Assembly: GCA_045636425.1 (NCBI GenBank)
Contig: JAZTXM010000011.1
Location: 19,089-83,088 of the forward strand
Reading direction: 5' to 3'
Origin: UMGS1883 sp045636425
Lineage (GTDB): Bacteria > Bacillota > Clostridia > UMGS1883
Length of the DNA stretch: 64,000 nucleotides
Both the position numbers and the translations under genes were made by a program. The notes under the pieces were generated by a model, which did no database searches, was not told where the DNA came from, and was given only the letters and a program-made list of their open reading frames with translations. Shown piece after piece: positions 26,392-35,336 of the stretch (position 1 is the stretch's first letter; the number at the start of each line of letters is the position of its first letter).

Positions 26392-27240
26392 CTATATTTC
26401 CGTATGTATCTGCAGGTGCCTGTATTCCTTAGGTGTCATGCCGATATTTTCTCTGAATATCTTAATAAAATATGCCGAGGAACAAAAGCCACTGCGCCAC
26501 GCAATCTGTGAAATGTCATATTTTGTGGTAAGAAGAAAATCCTTTGCAATCTGAAGGCGGTAATACATCAAATACTTGTGGAGAGTCTTTCCGGTTTCAT
26601 TCTTGATAATTCTGCTTAGATGGTAGGGATGATAGTTGAAATTTTCTGCAATATCTTCATTTGTAAGATTGCTGTTAGAGAAATTATCGTGTATGTAGGA
26701 AAGCACCTCCTCACACAGCTCTGATTGCGAATGTGCGGCATTTTGCTTTATAAATTCCAAAAGACACAGCTTTAATAATGCAGAAGAACTTTCTCTGTAA
26801 AATCGGTTTTTAAAAATGAAGTTTTCCGTGCATTGTGTAAGCATTCTTTCAATTTGAGGAATTATCCTGACAATTGGCGTTGATAGTTCCTCTATTATAT
26901 CGTGTGAGGGAAGAATACTTTTGTCAAAGCTTGTTGCCGTTGCTGTTCCGAGTGAGGATTTCAAGGCTTCATTTCTGTTATCAAGGTCAAAATCCATTAC
27001 AACGGCACTGCCGTTTTCCTTGAATGTAACATTGAATTTATATTCGGTTTCAGGAGGGAAGAACACTGCAGTCTTATTCAGAATGTTATGTTTTTTTCCG
27101 TTTGCCGTAACACTGCCCGTTACATTATTAAAGAAAAAAATTCTGCAGTCATAGCATTTGCTCATGTCCTTTTTTGTGCGGAAATACGCCTTATGTACTC
27201 TTGCATATCTTATGTGAGGATTAATATCCGAAATTTTCAT
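26392..27240 (-). CDS. AraC family transcriptional regulator (cluster regulator)
   Basis: The 282-residue protein has an N-terminal cupin-like sensor part beginning RYARVHKAYFRTKKDMSKC and YDCRIFFF, and a C-terminal double helix-turn-helix (about 180-278; NEDIAENFNYHPYHLSRIIK and DISQIAWRSGFCSSAYFIKI). It is transcribed away from the U32-like and QueG-like cluster across about 110 bases and is the likely local regulator, probably responding to a sugar-like ligand. A related regulator with the same YDCRIF motif lies at 51593-52426. Confidence 0.9.
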   Translation of the reverse strand: MKISDINPHIRYARVHKAYFRTKKDMSKCYDCRIFFFNNVTGSVTANGKKHNILNKTAVFFPPETEYKFNVTFKENGSAVVMDFDLDNRNEALKSSLGTATATSFDKSILPSHDIIEELSTPIVRIIPQIERMLTQCTENFIFKNRFYRESSSALLKLCLLEFIKQNAAHSQSELCEEVLSYIHDNFSNSNLTNEDIAENFNYHPYHLSRIIKNETGKTLHKYLMYYRLQIAKDFLLTTKYDISQIAWRSGFCSSAYFIKIFRENIGMTPKEYRHLQIHTEI

Positions 27241-27351
27241 AAAAAAATCCGCCTTTGTTTGTTTTGTTATATTTTTTGTTGTTTATGTTATACATTATAG
27301 CAGAAAAGTATGGTATAGTCAATATGAAATATGATATCGGAGGTGGTAGGA

Positions 27352-28335
27352 ATGAAATTTGCAGTAGGTTACCAATTGTTTCGTGATAACAGCTTTCTTG
27401 ACAGCATCATAGAAAGAAAGGAATCCGTCTCAGAGGTTTATTTTTCGTGGGGGGATTTCCCGAACGGAAGAAATAATCAGCTCAGAAATTCTCTGATGAC
27501 ACCGTGGGAGGCACAGGAAAAACAGATTTCAGACCTTGAGAGGCTTACGACGCAAAGGATAGCTCTTAATCTCCTTCTTAATGCAACCTGCTACGGAAAG
27601 GACAGCCAGTCCCGTGCTTTTTTTGAAAAGGTAGGGGAGTGCGTCGATTTCATACAGAATAAGTACATATTAAATTCAGTAACCACCACATCGCCTCTGA
27701 TTGCCAAATTTATCAAAGAAAATTTCAAAGACATTGATGTTCGTGCATCCGTCAATATGTGTATAGGAACTATTGAGGGAATGGAATATGTACAGCACCT
27801 CTTTGACAGCTTTTATTTAAAAAGGGAGCTTAATCGTGATTTTGATACAATCCGCAAGCTTAAGAAATGGTGTGATAATCACGGGAAAACTCTTTACGCA
27901 CTGGCTAACAGCGGTTGCCTTAATAATTGCTCTGCACATACCTTTCACGATAACCTTGTATCACATGAAAATGAAATTTCACAAATGGATAACGGTTATT
28001 CCTTCAAGGGTATTTGCCACACTTTTCTTTCCAATGAGGAAAACATTAAAAAAATAGTTGATTATACCGGATTTATACGCCCAGAGGATATTTATTTGTA
28101 TGAGGATTTGTTTCCTGCAATGAAGCTTGCTACAAGGGTAAACTCAGACCCTGTAAGAATTCTTCGCGCGTATATAGATGATAAAAAATTTATCGGAAGC
28201 ACGCTTGACCTTCTGGAACCGAACCATACGTCAACCATAGCTCCGTATTTGCTTGAAAACAGCTTGATTAAGCCTGTTGTAACAGAAAATAATTTAAAGT
28301 ATAATATAGAAAACGCATTGATAAAACTAGCGTGA
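27352..28335 (+). CDS. U32-peptidase-like barrel protein of unknown function
   Basis: The 327-residue product begins MKFAVGYQLFRDNSFLD and looks like a TIM-barrel relative of the U32 family: a central LANSGCLNNCSAHTFHDNL motif near residue 185 recalls the N-x-G-C-x3-C-x3-H cysteine site of those proteins, with another cysteine in GICHTF. I cannot name a substrate. The ATG at 27352 follows GGAGG; an upstream frame at 27331 has no ribosome site. The stop TGA (28333-28335) lies inside the terminal repeat of an inserted element, so the natural C-terminus may have been changed slightly. Confidence 0.7.
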   Translation: MKFAVGYQLFRDNSFLDSIIERKESVSEVYFSWGDFPNGRNNQLRNSLMTPWEAQEKQISDLERLTTQRIALNLLLNATCYGKDSQSRAFFEKVGECVDFIQNKYILNSVTTTSPLIAKFIKENFKDIDVRASVNMCIGTIEGMEYVQHLFDSFYLKRELNRDFDTIRKLKKWCDNHGKTLYALANSGCLNNCSAHTFHDNLVSHENEISQMDNGYSFKGICHTFLSNEENIKKIVDYTGFIRPEDIYLYEDLFPAMKLATRVNSDPVRILRAYIDDKKFIGSTLDLLEPNHTSTIAPYLLENSLIKPVVTENNLKYNIENALIKLA

Positions 28336-28603
28336 CAGTAGTTATCCGAACCCGCCTGAAACGGCAAAATTTAGGCATCTTTCAGCTTGTCGGTCTTGAA
28401 AGGCGACAGCCTGTCTGCGACCTCCGCACCAAAATATGCACAAAATTTTGTCCGTTTCAGGTTCGCAGAATTTTTTACAAACTATTTTTTGTCGATACAA
28501 GGCAAAAACGCAGCCCATACTGTCGTATGGGTAAGGCTTTTAACGCAGTAGCGGCGAAAAAGAGGAAGTAAAAAACGAGGTTCGGATAGCCACTATCACG
28601 CTA
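28328..28603. mobile_element. Second MITE-like element
   Basis: This 276-bp non-coding insert has 25-bp terminal inverted repeats (28328-28352 against 28579-28603) with 22 matches, both starting TAGCGTGA. An internal inverted pair surrounds CCTGAAACGG (28355-28364) and CCGTTTCAGG (near 28461-28470), and CCCATAC-TGTC-GTATGGG forms a small hairpin. TA lies at both ends. Like the element at 11083-11361 it supplies the upstream stop codon and ends just before the next ribosome site. The short open frame inside (28332-28571) is not a gene. Confidence 0.75.
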
Positions 28604-28618
28604 AAAAGGAGGATGTAT

Positions 28619-29698
28619 ATGTTAACGAGTGAGATGATAAAAAAAGCCGCACTTGAAGCAGGTGCAGATGCATGCGGAATCGGTCCCATGTCACGCTTTG
28701 AGGGTGCACCCAAGGAAATGGATCCCCGTTATCTTTTTCCCAACGCAAAAAGTGTAATAGGCTTTGTATTCAGAATCCCCAGAGGAGTGCAGAGGGGTAT
28801 TGAGGAGGGAACGCAGTTTTACCAGTATCCCTCTATGGCGTATGGCGGAATAAATGAGATTTTCGCCCCTGCGGTCCTTCATCATGTGGGAAGAGTTATT
28901 GAGGATGAAGGCTATGAGGCTGTAATTTACAGAAATACAGGTGCCAGAGGTGTTGTTTCAGACATGGACGGAAGCCCCGGAAATAGCCTTTCTCCCGAAG
29001 AACAGATTGAAGTCAGCAAGCATGCAAAGGGAAAGACAGCTCACCACAGAAGCGTGCAGTTTACCCGTGAAGTGTCAGAGGGCAAGGTTCCTCCGGATTT
29101 GCAGTTCCAGTTCAGAATTGCGGCAGTTGCATGCGGACTTGGAGAAATAGGCTGGAGTAAGATGCTTCTTACACCCGACTTCGGTCCGCTCCAGCGTGTG
29201 GCGTTCATTTTCACGGATGCCGAGCTTGAATATGATGAAATGTACAGCGGAGAGCCGCTTTGCAGAAAGTGCGGTGCCTGCGTAAGAGAGTGTCCGGGAG
29301 GTTGTATACCGCCTCTTAATTCAGACAAAAAGCTGACCGTTAATCTTGCGGGCAAAATCCTTGAGTGGGGCGATATTGATATGTGGCGTTGCTATGCGTT
29401 CTATACTCATGGCGGCAGATACTATAATCCCTTTGTTCCCAAGGAAGTGTTTGACAAGAATGAAAACGGTGATCTTGACCTTCTTGAAGGAATCACCAAT
29501 GACGCCAATGAGAAAGAGATAATGAAGGTGTATACAGCCCTTGAAAAATATTTCCCCAGCTGGGTAGGCTACAATATGGCTAAATGCGGCGGTTGTATCC
29601 GTGCTTGCGTAAGCGTGCTTGAGAAGAAGGGCGGATGCATGGAAGGCAGATTCAAACAGCCCCTCAGAACTAAAAAAGCATGGAAAATGGATAGATAA
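28619..29698 (+). CDS. QueG-like iron-sulfur protein 1 (reductive dehalogenase/epoxyqueuosine reductase superfamily)
   Basis: The 359-residue product resembles the COG1600-like superfamily: an N-terminal half with ADACGIGPMSRFEG, FPNAKSVIGFVFRIPRG and ACGLGEIGWSKMLLTPDFGP near residue 175, and a ferredoxin-type CRKCGACVRECPGG near 220. A second cluster CGGCIRACVSVLEKKGGC lies near the C-terminus. Known relatives bind cobalamin plus iron-sulfur clusters and carry out reductive eliminations; the substrate here is unknown. The ATG at 28619 is six bases after AAGGAGG; the ATG at 28613 touches that site. It is the longest of three tandem paralogues. Confidence 0.82.
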   Translation: MLTSEMIKKAALEAGADACGIGPMSRFEGAPKEMDPRYLFPNAKSVIGFVFRIPRGVQRGIEEGTQFYQYPSMAYGGINEIFAPAVLHHVGRVIEDEGYEAVIYRNTGARGVVSDMDGSPGNSLSPEEQIEVSKHAKGKTAHHRSVQFTREVSEGKVPPDLQFQFRIAAVACGLGEIGWSKMLLTPDFGPLQRVAFIFTDAELEYDEMYSGEPLCRKCGACVRECPGGCIPPLNSDKKLTVNLAGKILEWGDIDMWRCYAFYTHGGRYYNPFVPKEVFDKNENGDLDLLEGITNDANEKEIMKVYTALEKYFPSWVGYNMAKCGGCIRACVSVLEKKGGCMEGRFKQPLRTKKAWKMDR

Positions 29699-29711
29699 GG
29701 GGGATGTGACA

Positions 29712-30614
29712 ATGAATGCAGAATTTATAAAACAAAAGGCAAAGGAATATGGTGCTGCAGTTTGCGGCATCGGCAATATCGAGCTTCTCCGAAATGAAGA
29801 TAAGCACCGTAACCCTTTTTACATTCTTCCCAATGCAAAGAGTATAATAGGCTTTGGAATCAAGGTGCCCAAAGGGCTTTACAATGCAATGGAGAATGAA
29901 CGTCAGTATTACAATTATACTAATCTGGGAGTTAAGTATATCGACGAAACATTTGCCGAAATTTTCCTTTTGAAAATGGGTGCTCTAATTGAAAATGAAG
30001 GTTATGATGCTTGCCTGCAGAGATATATCCCCGGTTTTAAAATCAAGGGTGATAAGAGCACAAACCCCGAAGTAAACAGGATTTACGAGCTGGCACTTGC
30101 CGAAGCTGTTGAGGAGGGAAAACCCGAACCCGATGTTATTATCGACTATAACAAGGCGGCAGTTATATGCGGACTTGGAAGCATCGGTCTTCATAACAAG
30201 GTCATCGTTCCCAAGTATGGTACATATATGCGATTCGTTTTCATAATTACGGATATGGAGCTTGACTTTGACGAGCCTTTTAAGGAAGAGCTTTGTGACG
30301 GATGCGGAGAATGTATGAAGGCTTGCCCCGGAAAGGCTGTTTCAAAAGATGGCGTTGATACATGGCAGTGCAGTGTATATTACCGCGGTGCACATAAATC
30401 AAATCCTTTTATTACAGATGAATTCCTTAAAGACCATCCCGAAAGAGAAGCAATCTTAAACGGTGAAAAAAGATTCGACAAGGAAAGTGCCCTTGAAATT
30501 TACGATGACCTTAAAATACTCCCCAATACACATTTCGGATACGTTCCCTGTCTTTGTGGAAAGAAATGCGAAACTGTGTGCTACAAGCATCTTAAGGAGG
30601 TGGGCAGAATATGA
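29712..30614 (+). CDS. QueG-like iron-sulfur protein 2
   Basis: The 300-residue paralogue of the previous gene keeps AAVCGIGNIELL at the start, LPNAKSIIGFGIKVPKG, ICGLGSIGLHNKVIVPKYG near residue 155 and a ferredoxin motif CDGCGECMKACPGKAV near 195. Its C-terminal cysteines read CLCGKKCETVC. The start is the ATG at 29712; the upstream frame from 29619 runs within the previous gene. Lengths differ mainly in the middle insert of paralogue 1, so each copy may act on a different substrate or they may form a complex. Confidence 0.82.
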   Translation: MNAEFIKQKAKEYGAAVCGIGNIELLRNEDKHRNPFYILPNAKSIIGFGIKVPKGLYNAMENERQYYNYTNLGVKYIDETFAEIFLLKMGALIENEGYDACLQRYIPGFKIKGDKSTNPEVNRIYELALAEAVEEGKPEPDVIIDYNKAAVICGLGSIGLHNKVIVPKYGTYMRFVFIITDMELDFDEPFKEELCDGCGECMKACPGKAVSKDGVDTWQCSVYYRGAHKSNPFITDEFLKDHPEREAILNGEKRFDKESALEIYDDLKILPNTHFGYVPCLCGKKCETVCYKHLKEVGRI

Positions 30615-31591
30615 AAAACAAGATTATAGAAATTGCAAAAAAATACGATGCCGACATCGTCGGCTTTGCTCCTGCGGACAGATTTTCAAAGGGTGATGCA
30701 ATTTTTAAAGTATTCCCCGAAACAAAGACGGTAATCGGACTTGGTTTCAGAGTTCTTCGCGGTATTTACAGAGGCGTAGAAGAGGGAACTACATATTATC
30801 AGTACACAACAATGGGTGTTGAAAATCTTGAGGAAACAGTAATGCCCCTTGCCCTTATCAACGTAAGCAATTTTATCGAAGAAGAAGGATTTGAAGCAAT
30901 TCCTCAAAGAAGAAATCAGCTTATTATGAATGAGGAAAACAGCACTAATCCCGAAGTGGACTATACAGACATTGTCCGCGGTGTTACTGCTGAAAATCAG
31001 ATTGATTTTACAGATTGTGCAGTAAAGTGCGGTCTTGGTGAAAGAAGTATGATTAATACTGTCCTCACCCCCGAATACGGACCTTTTATAAGATACTGCT
31101 TTATTCTTACCGACGCCGAGATTGAGGCAACCGATATGCTTGAGCCGTCCTTGTGCGATAAGTGCGGAGAATGTATAAAGGCATGCCCCGGCAAGGCTAT
31201 CAATGAGGAAGGTTCTCTTGACCCGTGGAGATGTGCCGTGTATTATAACGGTGCGAATGGAAGTAAAAATCCTTTCATGCCTCCCGAAGCATATATAGAT
31301 TTTGAAAACAGATTGGAAATAATAGCAGGCGAGGCTGATTTTGACGTAGAGCTTGCAAAGAAGATTCTTGACGCAACTTTCTTTTATCCGCCTGCAAAGC
31401 ATTTTTACCGAACCTCTATCTGCGGCAGAGCCTGCGACAGAGCGTGCTATATCCATCTTGAAGAAAAGGGCGTTCTTAAGAAAAGCTTCAAGAAAAAATT
31501 CCGTGAGGGTGAGGATTGGAAATTGGATACCAGGCAGTTTGAAACTTTAAAAAGAGAAAAGCCCTGGGTATTCACACAGGACGAGAAATAA
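30611..31591 (+). CDS. QueG-like iron-sulfur protein 3
   Basis: The third paralogue has 326 residues with DADIVGFAPADRF, FPETKTVIGLGFRVLRGIYR, KCGLGERSMINTVLTPEYGP near residue 140 and CDKCGECIKACPGKAI near 182. Its C-terminal cysteines are CGRACDRAC. It starts four bases before the stop of paralogue 2 after GGAGGTG, showing translational coupling. Two of the three share the YRGVEEGTTYYQY-type stretch seen in paralogue 1 (RGIEEGTQFYQY), so 1 and 3 look closest. Confidence 0.82.
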   Translation: MKNKIIEIAKKYDADIVGFAPADRFSKGDAIFKVFPETKTVIGLGFRVLRGIYRGVEEGTTYYQYTTMGVENLEETVMPLALINVSNFIEEEGFEAIPQRRNQLIMNEENSTNPEVDYTDIVRGVTAENQIDFTDCAVKCGLGERSMINTVLTPEYGPFIRYCFILTDAEIEATDMLEPSLCDKCGECIKACPGKAINEEGSLDPWRCAVYYNGANGSKNPFMPPEAYIDFENRLEIIAGEADFDVELAKKILDATFFYPPAKHFYRTSICGRACDRACYIHLEEKGVLKKSFKKKFREGEDWKLDTRQFETLKREKPWVFTQDEK

Positions 31592-31605
31592 AGGGAGGAA
31601 AGACT

Positions 31606-33075
31606 ATGTTTGAAAAAGTAACTCCCGAATCAGTGGGAGTGTCTTCCGAAAAAGTCCTTGAATTTATAAAAACTCTTGATGATTGCCGCCTGCGTAATCA
31701 TAGTATCATTATGGCAAAGGGCGATAAAATTTTTGCAGAATGTTATTACAAGCCATTTAATGAAAAGTTTCTTCACAGAATGTACTCTGTTTCAAAGAGC
31801 TTTGTAGCTATGGCAATCGGTGTTGCCGTAACAGAGGGGATTTTAAAGCTTGACGATGTAATCGTAGATTATTTCCCCGAATTCAGAAACGAAAATGTGG
31901 ATGAGTACCACGAAGAATGTACCATTCGTGATATGCTTTGTATGAGCAGTAATATCGGTGACCACGTTATATGGTGGGGAAAGTATAAAAGCCGTGTAGA
32001 GGCTTATTACACAAAGAAAACCAATAAAATCCCGGGTACGTTATTCTTTTATGACAGCGTAGGCTCATTCCTTCTGGGATGCATTATCGAAAAGCTTACG
32101 GGAAAGCCTTTTCTTGAATATCTGAAAGAAAAAGTACTTCTTGAAATCGGTTTTTCAAAGGAAAGCTATACTCTTACCGAGCCGGGTGGATTCACCGTAG
32201 GCGACAGCGGCGTAATGTGTACAGCCCGTGACCTGCTTATATTTGCCCGATTCATTATGAAAAAAGGTGAGTGGAACGGAAAGCAGTATATAGACCGCGA
32301 TTTCATGGAGGAAGCAATCAAAGTGCAGACTACAAACAACCTTGCAGGAATGTGCAAGTATTACGGAAATCAGGGTTACGGTTATCTTATCTGGAAAACC
32401 CATCCCGACGGATTTTCTCTTGTGGGCATGGGAGACCAGCTTGCAGTGTGCGACATGAAGAGGAATATTTGTTTTGTAATCACCTCCGATAATCAGGCGG
32501 ATAAGCCTGCAAGGCGTGTCACATATCACGAGTTTTATTATCATTTTCTTCCGTCCGTTAAAAGCGAGCAGCTTCCCGAAAATCCGGCTGCTGCAAAAGC
32601 TCTTGAAGAATATCTTAGTAATACCACACTTGTGTGTCAGCATGGAGAAAAATCTTCCCCAATAGCACAAAGAGTAAACGGCGTAAAGTATGTAATGAAT
32701 GAAAACCCCCTTAACATTTCATATTTCAAGCTTGATCTTGACGGAAATGTTCTTGAGTTTGAAAAAGACGGCAAAGAGCTAAGGCTTGAATTTTTCTTTG
32801 GAGAAAACCGTCTTACGAAATTCTCCCTGGGAGACCGTGCAACGGCTGATAAAATGGGATTTCGGGAAGAGGGCGAATATGACTGTGCAAACAGCGGTGC
32901 ATGGGTAGAAGAAAATCAGATTACGATTATGTCCCAGGTAATAGATACCTATTTCGGAGGGCTTTATATTTCAATCGGTTTCAAGGATGACCGCGCATCC
33001 TTTTGTATGAGAAACAGCGGACAATATGTATTTAATAATGCCGATGGATTTGCAATCGGCAAAGCAGAAAAATAA
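31606..33075 (+). CDS. Serine beta-lactamase-fold hydrolase
   Basis: The 489-residue product belongs to the beta-lactamase/penicillin-binding class C superfamily. MYSVSKSFVAMAIGVA near residue 63 supplies the S-x-x-K nucleophile motif, FYDSVGSFLLGCIIEKLTG near 147 the Tyr-x-Ser/Asn region, and GYGYLIWKTHPDGFSLVGMG near 255 the later active-site strand. There is no signal peptide, so it is likely a cytoplasmic esterase or peptidase. The last 150 residues form an unrecognised extension. GGGAGG precedes the ATG, and it is 14 bases after the QueG-like trio, in the same operon. Confidence 0.85.
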   Translation: MFEKVTPESVGVSSEKVLEFIKTLDDCRLRNHSIIMAKGDKIFAECYYKPFNEKFLHRMYSVSKSFVAMAIGVAVTEGILKLDDVIVDYFPEFRNENVDEYHEECTIRDMLCMSSNIGDHVIWWGKYKSRVEAYYTKKTNKIPGTLFFYDSVGSFLLGCIIEKLTGKPFLEYLKEKVLLEIGFSKESYTLTEPGGFTVGDSGVMCTARDLLIFARFIMKKGEWNGKQYIDRDFMEEAIKVQTTNNLAGMCKYYGNQGYGYLIWKTHPDGFSLVGMGDQLAVCDMKRNICFVITSDNQADKPARRVTYHEFYYHFLPSVKSEQLPENPAAAKALEEYLSNTTLVCQHGEKSSPIAQRVNGVKYVMNENPLNISYFKLDLDGNVLEFEKDGKELRLEFFFGENRLTKFSLGDRATADKMGFREEGEYDCANSGAWVEENQITIMSQVIDTYFGGLYISIGFKDDRASFCMRNSGQYVFNNADGFAIGKAEK

Positions 33076-33093
33076 GAAAGGAAGTTGAGAAGA

Positions 33094-34364
33094 ATGTCAG
33101 TACAGAAAGAAAAAATCACAATTGCAGTTATCGGCTGCGGAAGGTTTGCAAAGAATTTCGTACCGCTTTTCAAGGCACACCCCGAAGTTAAAAAGGTTTA
33201 CGTTTGTGACCTTATTCCTGAGCGTGCAAAGGATTATTCCGAGAGATTCGGCGTAGAAATCATCGGAAGCTTTGAAGAAGCACTTGCATCGGAGGAAGTT
33301 AATTCTATCGCTATATTCACACAACGCTTTAAGCATGGCCCCATGGCGATCGCCTCCCTTAAGGCAGGCAAGCATGTTTACAGTGCCGTTCCCTGCTCAC
33401 TGAAAATAGAGGAAATCAAGGAAATTATTGAACTTGTAACAAAAACCCGCCTTACATATACTATGGGTGAGACAGGCTTTTACAGAGCACCTGCAATCTT
33501 CTGTCGTGAAGAATATGCAAAGGGAACCTTTGGTAAATTCACCTACGGTGAAGCTCACTACAATCACGATATCAGAAACATGGAGGACAGCTTCAAAAGC
33601 TCCGGCGGAGACAGGTGGAAGGAATTTGCAGGAATTCCCCCATGTATTATCCCACACATTCAACCGCAATGGTGTTAAGCTCAATGCCCGGCGTATATGC
33701 TAAGAAGGTTGTGGCACTTGGCTATGCAGGAAGCCCCAGAACCGATATTTACGGAACAGAGGGACAGAATCTTTACAATAATCCCTTCTCAAACACCACA
33801 ATGCTTCTTGAGCTTTCAAACGGCGGTATTGCAAGAATCAGCGAAAACCGCTGTATAGGCTGGAAAGCTCCCGAAACATACATTTCCCAGTTCTATGGAA
33901 CAGATGGTGGATATGAATTTGCAGTTGCAAAGCATCATCTTGCACAGTGGAAAGAAGAGGACCCCAAGAGTGTAAATATGAAGGACGTAACAGCTCAGCT
34001 TCAGCCGGAACATGTGACCGAGCTTATCAATACAAACTATGATGAAGCAATTCAGAAAATCGCCGACGGTGAGGGTTACTTTAATGTATCTCCCATTCAG
34101 CCTGTGGAAAGACTTCCCAAGGAATATGAGGGAATCCACAACGGACACAACGGAACACACCACTTCCTTATTGATGACTTCTGCCGTGCGTATGCAACAG
34201 GCAAGCTTTCTCCTACAAACATCTGGGAGGTAGCACGCTGGAACATTCCCGGGCTTATGGCACACGAATCTGCACTTGCAGGCGGCAAGGTTATGGATGT
34301 AATCGACTTTGGTGAGCCTCCGGCAGATTGGGAAGTACTCGACTGGAAAACAAAAGGATATTAA
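33094..34364 (+). pseudogene. Gfo/Idh/MocA family oxidoreductase, broken by a one-base frameshift
   Basis: The family oxidises sugars or related compounds using NAD(P). The first part starts at ATG 33094 (AAAGGAAG upstream) with the Rossmann motif IAVIGCGRFAKNFVPLF and the SAVPCSLKIEEIKEI segment, and stops at 33678 in one frame. The second part continues in the next frame (MYYPTHSTAMVLSS to 34364). Joining them needs one extra C in the run CCCCC at 33637-33641: the intact reading would be GIPP-MYYPTHS. The rest of both halves is well preserved, so this is either a sequencing slip, a recent mutation, or a switching homopolymer. It ends the accessory operon. Confidence 0.85.
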
Positions 34365-34371
34365 TATTCGT

Positions 34372-34413
34372 AACAAAAAAGAAACGAAACTCATGTTTCG
34401 TTTCTTTTTTGTT
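34372..34413. terminator. Bidirectional terminator
   Basis: AACAAAAAAGAAACGAAAC, a short loop, then GTTTCGTTTCTTTTTTGTT, between the oxidoreductase and convergent cdaR. Confidence 0.9.
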
Positions 34414-34421
34414 GCTTGTAT

Positions 34422-35336
34422 TTACTTAAAATATTCTTCCTTTAAATTTACTATGATTGAATTGCTTGAATCATAAAGGGAAATTCCATTAGGAAGCACA
34501 AGCTTCATTTCAATATCGCTTCCCACTTCGTACGGGGAAATATCAATTGATTTTGTTTCTATTTGTTCAATCTTATCAAGGTCATTTTTTTCGCCGAAAA
34601 TTCTGATATTTGAGCTTTCGGGGAGTTTGTGCTCCGTGCCGCCTCTTAGCTTTAATACAACGGGAACTGTTTTGGAGCTGTAAAAAGAAAAGGTGACATC
34701 GGTTTCTCCCGGTATACATTCTACCCTTTCAAGTATAGCTCCGTTTCTATCATAGGCAATGAGCTTTGCGTTTTGCTTTTCCTTGGCAGGGGAGAGAGTC
34801 TCTGTTTTTACGGAGACAACATGCTTAAGTATGCTTTCGGGTGCCTTTACGGTAACCTTCTTATCTGCTGCAGTGTGTGATTTTACTTTGAAATCCGAGC
34901 CTTCCTTTTGAACAAATGAAACATCCACATTAAATGACTTTGTCTCTATAGGTTCAATCACAACCACAATATTTTTTCCCTTTGCTGTGAAAACAGGGTC
35001 GGAGGTAACGTTTGATGATACGGCAACGTGAACGGAATACCTGCCGGGTTTTCTGAAAGAAGAAACATTTATAACGCCTGTGGTGTTTTTGTTGGTAAGC
35101 CTTGCCAGGGTTAATCTTTTTGCATTGGCTATTACCGAAATGCTGTTATCCGAGACGGAATAAACCGAAAGTCCGTTTTCGTTAAGTGCCTGTTCTCCCG
35201 ATAAAGTAATCGGCACATCGTTGATGGTTTTCGTCATGGTGGGGTTCTCCTGGTAAGAAACATAGAACCACAGCACTAATGCAAGCAGTGTACAAATTAT
35301 TTTAAGAGCAAGCTTATTTTTCATTATTTTTTCCAT
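34422..35336 (-). CDS. cdaR: YbbR-domain regulator of diadenylate cyclase
   Basis: CdaR is a membrane-anchored partner that modulates CdaA. From the ATG at 35336 (GGAAGGAG eight bases upstream) the protein has one N-terminal span (LALKIICTLLALVLWFYVSY) and several YbbR repeats outside (for example VKAPESILKHVVSVKTETL). It overlaps the end of cdaA by 13 bases on the same strand, the standard pair. The longer frame from 35354 contains the ribosome site and is not used. Confidence 0.92.
   Translation of the reverse strand: MEKIMKNKLALKIICTLLALVLWFYVSYQENPTMTKTINDVPITLSGEQALNENGLSVYSVSDNSISVIANAKRLTLARLTNKNTTGVINVSSFRKPGRYSVHVAVSSNVTSDPVFTAKGKNIVVVIEPIETKSFNVDVSFVQKEGSDFKVKSHTAADKKVTVKAPESILKHVVSVKTETLSPAKEKQNAKLIAYDRNGAILERVECIPGETDVTFSFYSSKTVPVVLKLRGGTEHKLPESSNIRIFGEKNDLDKIEQIETKSIDISPYEVGSDIEMKLVLPNGISLYDSSNSIIVNLKEEYFK

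Noticed and set aside
28332..28571. 79-residue frame inside the second insert
   Set aside because: It begins inside the terminal repeat, has no ribosome site and follows repeat structure rather than coding pattern.
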